64,000 nt of DNA. Source: Pseudomonadota bacterium. GTDB taxonomy: Bacteria > Pseudomonadota > Gammaproteobacteria > Burkholderiales > Burkholderiaceae_C. The notes beneath the pieces were generated by a model. That model worked only from the letters and a program-made list of their open reading frames with translations. It was not told where the DNA came from and searched no databases. Both the position numbers and the translations under genes were made by a program. Location: positions 62,001 to 126,000 of the forward strand of contig JAEZWW010000033.1 in the NCBI GenBank assembly GCA_023442945.1, written 5' to 3'. Numbering within the stretch: position 1 is the first letter of the stretch; every line of letters starts with the position of its first letter. Positions 34,136 through 44,098 of this stretch are shown one piece after another.

Positions 34136-34921
34136 ATGATGCGCATGAACCCCCTTCGCGCGGCCGTGCTGGCCTTGTGCTGCGTGGCCGCCCAGGGAGC
34201 GAACGCGCAGCTGTTCGGTGACGACCAGGCGCGCCAGGCCATCCTGGACCTGCGCCAGCGCTTTGAGCAGTCGGTGGCGGCACAGAACCGGCTGGTCGAC
34301 GAGAACGCCCAGATGCGTCGCAGCATGATGGATCTGCAACAGCAGATCGAATCCCTGCGGGGCGATCTGGCGCGTTCGCGCGGCCAGGAAGAGCAGCTGA
34401 CGCGCGATATCGCGGATCTGAAGAAGGCCCAGGCAGACACCCAGCGTGCCACCGATGAGCGGCTGCGCAAGGTGGAAACCGCACCCAGCGTCACCACCGA
34501 CCCCAATGCAGGGGCGGGCAGCGGTGCGCTGACCGGCGAAGGCTCGGCCAACGAAAAGCAGGATTACGACGCCGCGCTGGCGCAGTTCCGCGCGGGTGAC
34601 TTTACCGGCGCGCAGACCGGCTTCGCGAGTTTCATCAAGCGCTACCCGCGCAGCGCACTGGCGCCGTCGGCGCTGCTGTGGCTGGGCAACGCGCAGTACG
34701 CGACGCGCAACTACAAGGAAGCGATCACCAATTTCCGCTCCTTGCTGACCGCGGCGCCCAACCACCAGCGCGCGCCCGAGGCGATGCTGTCGATCGCCAA
34801 TTGCCAGATCGAACTGAAGGACACGCGCGCAGCCCGCGCCACGCTCGAGTCCCTGGTCAAGACCTACCCGCAATCCGAAGCCGCTCAAGCCGGCAAGGAG
34901 CGACTGGCCCGCTTGAAATAA
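34136..34921 (+). CDS. cpoB: Cell division coordinator CpoB (YbgF)
   Basis: Periplasmic TPR protein that links peptidoglycan synthesis to Tol-Pal-driven constriction. 261 residues: signal peptide cleaved near ANA-QLFGD, an N-terminal coiled coil (about residues 30-115, QQQIESLRGDLARSRGQEEQ) that trimerises, a short linker, and C-terminal TPR repeats (YDAALAQFRAGDFTGAQTGF, ALLWLGNAQYATRNYKEAI). It lies 8 bp after pal; the tolB-pal-cpoB run ends at a terminator 65 bp downstream. Confidence 0.94.
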   Translation: MMRMNPLRAAVLALCCVAAQGANAQLFGDDQARQAILDLRQRFEQSVAAQNRLVDENAQMRRSMMDLQQQIESLRGDLARSRGQEEQLTRDIADLKKAQADTQRATDERLRKVETAPSVTTDPNAGAGSGALTGEGSANEKQDYDAALAQFRAGDFTGAQTGFASFIKRYPRSALAPSALLWLGNAQYATRNYKEAITNFRSLLTAAPNHQRAPEAMLSIANCQIELKDTRAARATLESLVKTYPQSEAAQAGKERLARLK

Positions 34922-34985
34922 ATGGTCGGTGGGCGCTCTGGCGCCCGGGTTGCACGGGCGGCATCGCAGTCCGCGCAGGCTTTGA

Positions 34986-35017
34986 TGCCCAGACTTCGCA
35001 AGAAGCCTGGGCATTTT
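34986..35017 (+). terminator. Terminator of tolB-pal-cpoB
   Basis: Stem TGCCCAG / CTGGGCA (34986-34992, 35007-35013) followed by TTTT. Confidence 0.75.
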
Positions 35018-35020
35018 CGT

Positions 35021-35026
35021 TATAAT
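35021..35026 (+). promoter_or_regulatory. -10 box of the rpsF operon promoter
   Basis: Perfect TATAAT just after the preceding terminator and 95 bp before rpsF. TTCGCA upstream, at a rather long spacing of 20, is only a weak -35 candidate, so the -35 is undefined. Confidence 0.55.
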
Positions 35027-35120
35027 GCTGGGTTCCCTTGCTGCACTCCGCCTTTGACGCCGGGGGCGGCTTTTACTTCGGGCCGCATCGCGCTGGCCCG
35101 CTCATCCACAAGGAGAGTCA

Positions 35121-35486
35121 ATGCGTCACTATGAAATCATTCTGCTGATCCATCCGGATCAAAGCGAGCAGGTTCCGGCCATGCTGGAGCGCTACAAGGG
35201 CATGATCACCGCCGGCGGCGGCAAGATCCATCGCCAGGAAGACTGGGGCCGCCGTCAGCTGGCTTACCAGATCAACAAGCTGGCCAAGGCGCACTACCTG
35301 TGCCTGAACATCGAAGCCGACCAGGCCGTGATGGGCGATCTGGAGCACGCCTTCAAGTTCAACGACGCCGTGCTGCGCCACCTGACGGTGCAGAAGAAGA
35401 AAGCCGACACCGGCCCTTCTTCGATGATGAAGACCGTCGAGCGCGAAGAGGCCCGCAAGGCCCATCAAGCCGAAACCAGCAACTGA
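35121..35486 (+). CDS. rpsF: 30S ribosomal protein S6
   Basis: Small-subunit protein that pairs with S18 on the platform of the 30S subunit. 121 residues: MRHYEIILLIHPDQSEQVPA, GKIHRQEDWGRRQLAYQINK and YLCLNIEADQAVMGDLEH are typical. The C-terminal tail after residue 95 is charged and poorly conserved. AAGGAGAG precedes the ATG. First gene of rpsF-priB-rpsR-rplI. Confidence 0.98.
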   Translation: MRHYEIILLIHPDQSEQVPAMLERYKGMITAGGGKIHRQEDWGRRQLAYQINKLAKAHYLCLNIEADQAVMGDLEHAFKFNDAVLRHLTVQKKKADTGPSSMMKTVEREEARKAHQAETSN

Positions 35487-35508
35487 GTGTGCGCGCGGAC
35501 GCCGTGAG

Positions 35509-35829
35509 ATGGCCAATGTGACCCGTCTCACCGCGGCCATCGCCGAATCCAGCCCTCTGCGCTTCACGCCCGCCGGTGTTCCGGCCCTCGATATCCGGCT
35601 CGAACACGAGTCCGAAGTCGAAGAAGCGGGAAGTCCGCGCACCGTGCGCCTGGCCCTCAGGGCCGTGGCCGTTGGTGCGGTGGCAGAAAGGCTGGTGCGG
35701 CACGCGGTTGGCAGCCAGTGGCATTTCACTGGGTTTCTGGCCAGCCCGCGCAACGCGAAGTCGGTGGTGCTGCACATCCAGGATTTTCAGCAAGATCAGT
35801 TTCAAGGAGCCTCTGATGGCCACGTTTAA
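35509..35829 (+). CDS. priB: Primosomal replication protein N (PriB)
   Basis: Single-stranded-DNA-binding OB-fold protein of the PriA-dependent replication restart primosome. 106 residues: MANVTRLTAAIAESSPLRFT, GVPALDIRLEHESEVEEAG and VVLHIQDFQQ. It sits between rpsF and rpsR, its usual place in beta- and gammaproteobacteria. Its last 14 bases overlap rpsR, so the two are translationally coupled. Confidence 0.94.
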   Translation: MANVTRLTAAIAESSPLRFTPAGVPALDIRLEHESEVEEAGSPRTVRLALRAVAVGAVAERLVRHAVGSQWHFTGFLASPRNAKSVVLHIQDFQQDQFQGASDGHV

Positions 35830-36097
35830 GAAATTCAACAAAGACAAGCGCCCCAAGCGCAATACGCAATCGCTGCTGTTCAAGCGCAAGCGCTTCTGCC
35901 GCTTCACCGTCGCTGGCGTCGAAGAAATCGACTACAAGGACATCGACCAGCTGCGCGACTTCATCAGCGAGAACGGCCGCATCGTGCCCGCCCGCCTGAC
36001 CGGCACGCGCGCCATCTACCAGCGCCAGCTGAACACCGCCATCAAGCGCGCGCGCTTCCTGGCCATGCTGCCGTACACCGATCAGCACCGCGTCTGA
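35816..36097 (+). CDS. rpsR: 30S ribosomal protein S18
   Basis: 93 residues: MATFKKFNKDKRPKRNTQSL then a conserved core DYKDIDQLRDFISENGRIVP and LTGTRAIYQRQLNTAIKRAR. Binds with S6 on the 30S platform. AAGGAG precedes ATG 35816, which lies inside the 3' end of priB. Confidence 0.98.
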   Translation: MATFKKFNKDKRPKRNTQSLLFKRKRFCRFTVAGVEEIDYKDIDQLRDFISENGRIVPARLTGTRAIYQRQLNTAIKRARFLAMLPYTDQHRV

Positions 36098-36110
36098 GGA
36101 AGGAACAGCC

Positions 36111-36563
36111 ATGCAAATCATTCTTCTGGACAAGGTCGTCAACCTGGGCAACCTGGGTGACATCGTCAAGGTCAAAGAGGGCTATGCCCGCAACTTCCTG
36201 ATCCCCACCGGCCGTGCCCGCCGTGCCACCGAAGCGGCCAAGGCCGAATTCGAAGCACGCCGTGCCGAACTGGAAAAGCAAGCCGCTGAGAAGCTGGCCG
36301 CTGCCCAGGCCATGGGCGAGAAGCTGAACGGCCAGACCATCAAGCTGACGCAGAAAGCCGGCGTTGACGGCCGCCTGTTCGGCTCGGTGACCAACCACGA
36401 CATCGCCGACGAGCTGAAGAAGCAAGGCTTTGACGTGCACAAGTCGCAGATCCGTCTGCCCAACGGCCCGATCAAGGTCGTGGGCGATAACACGATCCTG
36501 GTGGCCCTGCACACCGACGTGGAGTCCGAGATCACCGTCGCGGTCTACGGCGAAACCGCCTGA
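36111..36563 (+). CDS. rplI: 50S ribosomal protein L9
   Basis: 150 residues with two domains: the N-terminal MQIILLDKVVNLGNLGDIVK and VKEGYARNFLIPTGRA, a connecting helix rich in Ala/Glu/Lys, and a C-terminal domain ending in VESEITVAVYGETA. L9 protrudes from the 50S subunit and limits frameshifting. It ends the rpsF operon; a terminator follows. Confidence 0.98.
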   Translation: MQIILLDKVVNLGNLGDIVKVKEGYARNFLIPTGRARRATEAAKAEFEARRAELEKQAAEKLAAAQAMGEKLNGQTIKLTQKAGVDGRLFGSVTNHDIADELKKQGFDVHKSQIRLPNGPIKVVGDNTILVALHTDVESEITVAVYGETA

Positions 36564-36585
36564 CGCCCGAGCGCCTTTGGCGCTG

Positions 36586-36623
36586 AGAAGCCGCCCGCTG
36601 CAAGGCGTGGCGGCTTTGTTGTT
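36586..36623 (+). terminator. Terminator of the rpsF-rplI operon
   Basis: Stem AGCCGCC / GGCGGCT (36589-36595, 36609-36615) followed by TTGTTGTTT. Confidence 0.8.
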
Positions 36624-36746
36624 TCTGGCCACGGCTGTGCACAGGCAACGGGCACTTTCCCCATGCCGCTGCACCGTTTGTCCACAGACTTGTTCCGTGA
36701 CGCCCGCGCCGCTTCGGCGTAGCATGGCGCGAGAGTTTTTTGGCCC

Positions 36747-38162
36747 ATGTCTTCCGTCTTTCCCCCCAGTTTCCCCGACCTTGGCGATGACGCGCCGCCC
36801 GACCGCCAAGTCGCGCAGCTGCGCATCCCACCGCATTCGATCGAAGCCGAGTCCAGCGTGCTGGGCGGCCTGTTGCTCGACAACGGCGCCTGGGACCGCG
36901 TGGGCGACGTGCTGATCGACAACGACTTCTACCGCTACGAACACCGGCTGGTGTACGCCGCCGTCGCCAAGCTGGTGAACGAGAGCAAGCCCGCCGACGT
37001 CATCACCGTCAACGAGGAGCTGCAGCGCCAAGGCAAGGCCGACGAGGTGGGCGGCTTGGCCTACCTGAACGCACTGGCGCAGTACGTGCCCAGTGCCGCC
37101 AACATTCGCCGCTATGCCGAGCTGGTGCGCGAGCGCTCCATCCTGCGCAAGCTGGTGTCGGCAAGCGACGAGATCGCCACCAGCGCCTTCAACCCGCAGG
37201 GCAAGGCGGTGGCCAAGATCCTGGACGAGGCCGAGTCCAAGATCTTCCACATCGGCGAGGAAGGCTCGCGCATGAAGCAGGGCTTCCAGTCCATGGACAG
37301 CCTGGTGGTCAGCCTGCTCGACCGCGTGCAGGAGATGGCCGACAACCCGAACGACGTGACGGGCGTGCCCACCGGCTTCTACGACCTGGACCGCATGACG
37401 GCCGGCCTGCAGGGCGGCGACTTGGTGGTGCTGGCCGCGCGCCCGTCGATGGGCAAGACCGCGTTTGCCATCAACATTGCCGAGCACGTCGCGCTGAACG
37501 AAGGCCTGCCGGTGGCCGTGTTCTCGATGGAAATGGGCGCGGCTCAGCTGGCGGTGCGTATCGTCGGCTCCATCGGCCGCATCAACCAGGGCCACTTGCG
37601 TACCGGCAAGCTGACCGACGAGGAATGGCCGCGCCTGACCGAAGCCATCGAGCGCCTGCGCACGGTCAGCCTGCACATCGACGAGACACCGGGCCTGACG
37701 CCCAGCGAGCTGCGCGCCAACGCGCGCCGTCTGGCGCGCCAGTGCGGCAAGCTGGGCCTGATCGTGGTCGACTACCTGCAGCTGATGAGCGGCAGCAGCT
37801 CCGACGGCGAGAATCGAGCGACCGAGTTGGGCGAGATCTCGCGCGGCTTGAAGGCGCTGGCCAAAGAGCTGCAATGCCCCGTGATCGCACTGTCGCAGCT
37901 GAACCGCAGCGTGGAGCAGCGCACCGACAAGCGCCCGATGATGAGCGACCTGCGTGAATCCGGCGCCATCGAGCAGGACGCCGACATCATCATGTTCATC
38001 TACCGAGACGAGTACTACAACAAGGATTCGCGCGAGCCCGGCGTGGCCGAGATCATCATCGGCAAGCAGCGTAACGGCCCCACCGGCACCGTGAAGCTGT
38101 CCTTCCTGAACCAGTTGACGCGCTTTGAAAGCATGCCGCAGGGCATGAGTGACGATTACTGA
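36747..38162 (+). CDS. dnaB: Replicative DNA helicase DnaB
   Basis: Hexameric 5'-3' helicase at the replication fork. 471 residues: N-terminal primase-interacting domain (PPHSIEAESSVLGGLLLDN), linker, then a RecA-like motor with Walker A ARPSMGKTAFAINIA near residue 235, VFSMEMGAAQLAVR, Walker B LIVVDYLQLM and the late motifs SQLNRSVEQR and DLRESGAIEQDADIIMFIYR. No intein is present. It follows the rpsF operon as in many betaproteobacteria. Confidence 0.98.
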   Translation: MSSVFPPSFPDLGDDAPPDRQVAQLRIPPHSIEAESSVLGGLLLDNGAWDRVGDVLIDNDFYRYEHRLVYAAVAKLVNESKPADVITVNEELQRQGKADEVGGLAYLNALAQYVPSAANIRRYAELVRERSILRKLVSASDEIATSAFNPQGKAVAKILDEAESKIFHIGEEGSRMKQGFQSMDSLVVSLLDRVQEMADNPNDVTGVPTGFYDLDRMTAGLQGGDLVVLAARPSMGKTAFAINIAEHVALNEGLPVAVFSMEMGAAQLAVRIVGSIGRINQGHLRTGKLTDEEWPRLTEAIERLRTVSLHIDETPGLTPSELRANARRLARQCGKLGLIVVDYLQLMSGSSSDGENRATELGEISRGLKALAKELQCPVIALSQLNRSVEQRTDKRPMMSDLRESGAIEQDADIIMFIYRDEYYNKDSREPGVAEIIIGKQRNGPTGTVKLSFLNQLTRFESMPQGMSDDY

Positions 38163-38229
38163 ATTTTCAGGCCAAATCGGCCTCTGGCCCTACAACCAAT
38201 TGCGCGGCCAGCTAGCATTTTGAAAGCAA
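38162..38229 (+). repeat. Dispersed CAGCTAT element, copy 10
   Basis: Forward copy beginning at the last base of the dnaB stop: TTTTCAGGCCAAATCGGCCT, CTGGCCCTACAACCAATTGC and GCGGCCAGCTAGCATTTTGA. Its left half is the clearest statement of the consensus in the window. Confidence 0.92.
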
Positions 38230-38253
38230 AAAGGGCATCCCAAGATGCCCTTT
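38230..38253 (-). terminator. Bidirectional terminator between dnaB and the aminotransferase
   Basis: Perfect 10-bp stem AAAGGGCATC / GATGCCCTTT around CCAA. The T run is stronger on the minus strand (TTTTTGC), so it mainly ends the aminotransferase transcript but can also stop dnaB. Confidence 0.85.
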
Positions 38254-38299
38254 CTTGATGGCTTGGCGGTGAACCTGGTTGTGGTCGCCGCCGTCGGCT

Positions 38300-39496
38300 T
38301 TACATCACCTTGGCGATCGACGCGCACACGTAGTCAATGTTCTTGTCGTTCAGCGCGGCCACGCACATGCGGCCGCTGTCGGTGCCGTACACGCCGAATT
38401 CGTTGCGCAGGCGCACCATTTGGTCCTTGGACAGGCCCGAATAGCTGAACATGCCGATCTGCGTGGTGATGAAGCTCATGTCCTGCTTCACGCCTGCGGC
38501 CTTCAGGCCGTCGACCAGCTTCTGGCGCATGGCCTTGATGCGGGTGCGCATGCCGCCCAGCTCCTGCTCCCACAGGGCGCGCAGCTTGTCGTCGTCCAGC
38601 ACCAGCGCCACCACCGCGCCGCCGTGCGTGGGCGGGTTGGAGTAGTTGGTGCGGATCATGATCTTCAGCTGGCTCAGCACCTTGGCGGCTTCTTCTTTGG
38701 TGGCGCAGACCACCGACAGGGCGCCCACGCGCTCGCCGTACAGGCTGAAGCTCTTGCTGAACGAGGTCGACACCAGGAAGTCCATGCCGGTGGCGACAAA
38801 CTTGCCGACCACGGCACCGTCTTCCTGGATGCCGTTGGCAAAGCCCTGGTAGGCCATGTCGAGGAAGGGCGTCAGCTGGCCGGCCTTGACCACTTCAATC
38901 ACCTGGTCCCACTGCGCCGGCGTGATGTCGTAGCCGGTCGGGTTGTGGCAGCAGGCGTGCAGCACGACCACGGTGCCGGGCGCGGCGGCCTTCAAATCGG
39001 CCAGCATGCCGTCGAAGTCCAGGCTGCGCGTGCCGGCGTTGTAGTAGCGGTAGGTCTCGACCTTGAAGCCGGCCTGCGTGAACAGCGCGCGGTGGTTTTC
39101 CCAGCTCGGGTCGCTGATCAGCACCTTGGCGTTGGCGTTGACGTGGCGCAGGAAGTCGGCGCCGATCTTCAGGCCGCCGGTGCCGCCCAGGCCTTGCACG
39201 GTGGCGATGCGGCCAGCCTTGAAGACTTCGGAGTCGGCGCCGAAGACCAGCTTTTTCACAGCGTTGTCGTAGGCGGCGATACCGTCGATCGGCAGGTAGC
39301 CGCGCGGCTTCGGGGTCTCCATCAGCGCTTTTTCGGCCGCCTGCACGCATTGCAGCAGGGGCAGCTTGCCGTTCTCGTCGAAGTACACGCCCACGCCCAG
39401 GTTGACCTTGTTGGGGTTGGTGTCGGCGGCAAATTGCTCGTTCAGACCCAGGATCGGGTCACGCGGTGCCATCTCGACGGCGGAAAAAAGCGACAT
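38300..39496 (-). CDS. tyrB: Aromatic/aspartate aminotransferase (class I)
   Basis: PLP enzyme of the aspartate/tyrosine aminotransferase Ia group, which transfers amino groups between Asp or aromatic amino acids and 2-oxoglutarate. The 398-residue protein has MSLFSAVEMAPRDPILGLNE at the start, LHACCHNPTGYDITPAQW (PLP contacts), STSFSKSFSLYGERVGAL with the Schiff-base Lys, and a C-terminal Arg region. Whether AspC-like or TyrB-like specificity dominates cannot be told. Start at ATG 39496; the ribosome-binding site is weak. It is divergent from uvrB across 127 bp. Confidence 0.93.
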   Translation of the reverse strand: MSLFSAVEMAPRDPILGLNEQFAADTNPNKVNLGVGVYFDENGKLPLLQCVQAAEKALMETPKPRGYLPIDGIAAYDNAVKKLVFGADSEVFKAGRIATVQGLGGTGGLKIGADFLRHVNANAKVLISDPSWENHRALFTQAGFKVETYRYYNAGTRSLDFDGMLADLKAAAPGTVVVLHACCHNPTGYDITPAQWDQVIEVVKAGQLTPFLDMAYQGFANGIQEDGAVVGKFVATGMDFLVSTSFSKSFSLYGERVGALSVVCATKEEAAKVLSQLKIMIRTNYSNPPTHGGAVVALVLDDDKLRALWEQELGGMRTRIKAMRQKLVDGLKAAGVKQDMSFITTQIGMFSYSGLSKDQMVRLRNEFGVYGTDSGRMCVAALNDKNIDYVCASIAKVM

Positions 39497-39623
39497 GGTG
39501 GAGAGTCCTTGCAAAGTGAATGCGGTCAGGGGCGCGTTGGCGAAAAGGCGGCGGATGCGTTAGCCTTACTCGTTTTGGCCCGATTTTATCGGGCCGAGCG
39601 GCGGGGGTTGCCCGCCACAGGCG

Positions 39624-41723
<2,100 letters not shown>

Positions 41724-41818
41724 GGGGCGCGGGCACTGGGCGGGCGTTACGCCGTTCAGCAGTTGTGCGGCTTACCGTGAAGGGGCGCCGCCAATCGCTG
41801 CCGCGTTTTGAAGCTCAG

Positions 41819-41885
41819 ATGCTCTCAAAAAAATAGCTGCCTGCGCAGATCCCTCTAGCGCAGGCAGCCTGTTGGGCTAAAAATC
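41819..41885 (-). repeat. Dispersed CAGCTAT element, copy 11, with a perfect hairpin
   Basis: Reverse copy after uvrB: ATAGCTGCCTGCGCAGATCC. Its right half differs from other copies and instead mirrors the core, giving a perfect 11-bp stem GCTGCCTGCGC (41836-41846) / GCGCAGGCAGC (41858-41868). The tail (TTGGGCTAAAAATCGG) weakly matches the family end. There is no T run directly after the stem. Confidence 0.75.
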
Positions 41886-41958
41886 GGTCCGTAGCAGCCC
41901 GTTGGAGCCGGGCCTGCGCCGTGGCACGCTGGCCGCCGGCGTCAAGGCCGCCGGGCGA

Positions 41959-42570
41959 TCAGCCCTTCACGGCCAGGTTGTTGGACACTGACTTCACGCC
42001 CTTCACGCCCTTGGCGATGGTCTCGGCACGCGACTTGGCGGCGGCGCTGGGGGCAGGGCCATTCAGCGTGACCACGCCGTCCTTGGTGTCGACGTTGATC
42101 GCCAGGGCGCTCAGGTCGGGGTCCTTGGCCAAATCGGTCTTGACCGATGCCGTGATACCGGCGTCGTCCATCACGGCCGCCACAGTGCCTGCGGCTGCGC
42201 TGGCGCTGGCGGCCAGGTCGGCGGCGCCGGCACGGATGTCGGCGCCGGCTTTTTCAGCGGCTTGCTTGACGTCCGTCGCAGCGTCGCTGGCGGCGACCTT
42301 GGCGTCGGCAGCGGCGTCCTTCATGTCGTTTTTGGCTTCGGTGGCGGCAGCGCTGGCGCTGGCCGAGGCTTCTTTGGCCGCATCCTTGATGTCCTGGCCA
42401 GCTTCAGCGGCCTTGGCCTTGGCCTCGTCGGCGGCGGCTTCGGTCTTGGCGATGCCCGAATCCAGCTTTTCGCCGGGGGTGCGGTCGTCGTTCTTGTTGC
42501 AGGCGGCCAGACCTGCGGTTAGCGCGGCGGCAGCGGCGATCAGCGAAAGGCGTTGCAGGGTGTCGTTCAT
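41959..42570 (-). CDS. BON-domain lipoprotein with Ala-rich LEA-like helix
   Basis: 203 residues. An N-terminal signal ends in lipobox LAAC (Cys about residue 24). Residues about 35-130 are a low-complexity Ala/Lys/Glu/Asp helix with repeated AADAK/EAKA units, like LEA or apolipoprotein helices. Residues about 133-203 form a BON domain (VDTKDGVVTLNGPAPSAAAK, GVKGVKSVSNNLAV), thought to bind membranes or lipids. It is probably an envelope-stress or osmotic-stress lipoprotein of the OsmY-like group; that role is inferred. It is divergent from the amidohydrolase gene. Confidence 0.85.
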   Translation of the reverse strand: MNDTLQRLSLIAAAAALTAGLAACNKNDDRTPGEKLDSGIAKTEAAADEAKAKAAEAGQDIKDAAKEASASASAAATEAKNDMKDAAADAKVAASDAATDVKQAAEKAGADIRAGAADLAASASAAAGTVAAVMDDAGITASVKTDLAKDPDLSALAINVDTKDGVVTLNGPAPSAAAKSRAETIAKGVKGVKSVSNNLAVKG

Positions 42571-42753
42571 GGGGATCCTCTCTCAGTGAAATAGACAAAT
42601 GGGCGCGCCCACTCCGGCGCTTCACACGGTGGATTCTGGTGGGTGTATCGGCGCGCCCGCGTCGGCACGCGATGAAACTGGTGTAGGACAAAACAGCAGT
42701 GGATCTGGGCCGAAACATGCCTTCGAACGCCGATGAAGGGCAGGGCCGGGGCG

Positions 42754-42771
42754 GTGTCCCATGGGGGACAC
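42754..42771. promoter_or_regulatory. Inverted repeat in the divergent BON / amidohydrolase gap
   Basis: GTGTCCC-ATGG-GGGACAC, a perfect 7-bp dyad in the 291-bp gap, about 90 bp before the amidohydrolase ATG. It may be a regulator site. The rest of the gap shows no gene. Confidence 0.4.
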
Positions 42772-42861
42772 TCCCCTGTGCATGCGTCGCCGGCGCCTCT
42801 CTACGATGGCGCAAACGCTTTGCCGGCTGGCCGCCGGCCCACAACACCAGGAGACACGCCG

Positions 42862-44052
42862 ATGCCCGCCGCCGAACTGCTTGAAGAGGCCCACGCGCAC
42901 GCCGATGAATTCATCGCGCTGCGCCGTGACATCCACCAACACCCGGAACTCCCATTTCAGGAACAGCGCACCAGCGACCTGGTGGCCGAGCGCCTGGCGC
43001 AATGGGGTTACCGCGTCGAGCGCGGCATTGGCGGCACTGGCGTGGTCGGGCAACTGAAGCGTGGCACCGGCCCCAAGATGCTGGGCATTCGCGCCGACAT
43101 GGACGCCCTGCCCATTCTGGAGGCCACGGGCCTGCCTTACGCCAGCACGCACCAGGGCGTGATGCACGCCTGCGGCCACGACGGCCACACGGCGATGCTG
43201 CTGGGCGCGGCCAAGCGCATTGCCGAGCGCGGCCAGTTTTCCGGCACGCTGAACCTGATCTTCCAGCCGGCCGAGGAATACGGCAAACAGGATTCCGGCG
43301 CCACCCGCATGATGGACGACGGCTTGTTTGAGCGCTTCCCCTGCGACGCCATCTTCGCCATGCACAACATGCCCACGATTCCGCAAGGGCATCTGGTGTT
43401 CCGAGACGGGCCGATGATGGCGGCGTCCGACAAGGTCATCATCACCCTGCTCGGCCATGGCGGGCACGGCGCCGTGCCCCAGCGCGCGGCCGACCCGGTG
43501 GTGGCCGCCGCCAGCCTGGTGATGGCTTTGCAGACCGTGGTGGCGCGCAACATCGACCCGCTCGATTCGGCGGTGGTCACAGTGGGTGTGCTGCAGGCCG
43601 GCGCCGCCAACAACGTGATCCCGCAGACGGCGCGGCTGGAGCTGTCGGTCCGCTCCTTCCTGCCCGGTGTGCGCGAGGTGCTGCAGCAGCGCATTACCGC
43701 GCTGGCGCACGCGCAGGCCGAGGGTTTTGGCGTCAAGGCCGAGGTCGACTACCAGCGCGGTTACGCGGCGCTGGTCAACACGCCGACCGAGACCGAATTC
43801 GCCCGCCAGGTGGGTGTGGAACTGGTCGGCGCCGACCGCGTGGTGCTGCAGGGCACGCCACTCACCGGCAGCGAAGACTTTGCCTACATGCTGGAAAAAC
43901 GGCCGGGCAGCTACCTGCTGATCGGCAACGGCGACCAGAGCGGGCCGAACGGCTGCATGGTGCACAACCCCGGGTTCGACTTCAACGACGACAACGTCGC
44001 GGTGGGCGCGGCCTACTGGACGCTGCTGACCGAGCGCTTCCTGGCCGCGTGA
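42862..44052 (+). CDS. M20D amidohydrolase (hippurate hydrolase / N-acyl amino acid hydrolase type)
   Basis: Metal-dependent amidohydrolase that releases amino acids from N-acyl or N-aryl conjugates. 396 residues: RRDIHQHPELPFQEQRTSDL, GIRADMDALPILEATGLPYA, MHACGHDGHTAMLLGAAKRI with metal ligands, FQPAEEYGKQDSG with the catalytic Glu, a dimerisation insert (LLGHGGHGAVPQRAADPVVA) and GSEDFAYMLEKRPGSYLLIG. ATG 42862 has AGGAGA upstream. The MFS permease gene follows after 46 bp and shares a terminator, so the pair probably imports and hydrolyses one class of conjugate. Confidence 0.92.
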   Translation: MPAAELLEEAHAHADEFIALRRDIHQHPELPFQEQRTSDLVAERLAQWGYRVERGIGGTGVVGQLKRGTGPKMLGIRADMDALPILEATGLPYASTHQGVMHACGHDGHTAMLLGAAKRIAERGQFSGTLNLIFQPAEEYGKQDSGATRMMDDGLFERFPCDAIFAMHNMPTIPQGHLVFRDGPMMAASDKVIITLLGHGGHGAVPQRAADPVVAAASLVMALQTVVARNIDPLDSAVVTVGVLQAGAANNVIPQTARLELSVRSFLPGVREVLQQRITALAHAQAEGFGVKAEVDYQRGYAALVNTPTETEFARQVGVELVGADRVVLQGTPLTGSEDFAYMLEKRPGSYLLIGNGDQSGPNGCMVHNPGFDFNDDNVAVGAAYWTLLTERFLAA

Positions 44053-44098
44053 GCGCGCCACACCTCTTGTCCCAGCCTTCGCACCCCAGGAGCCCGTC

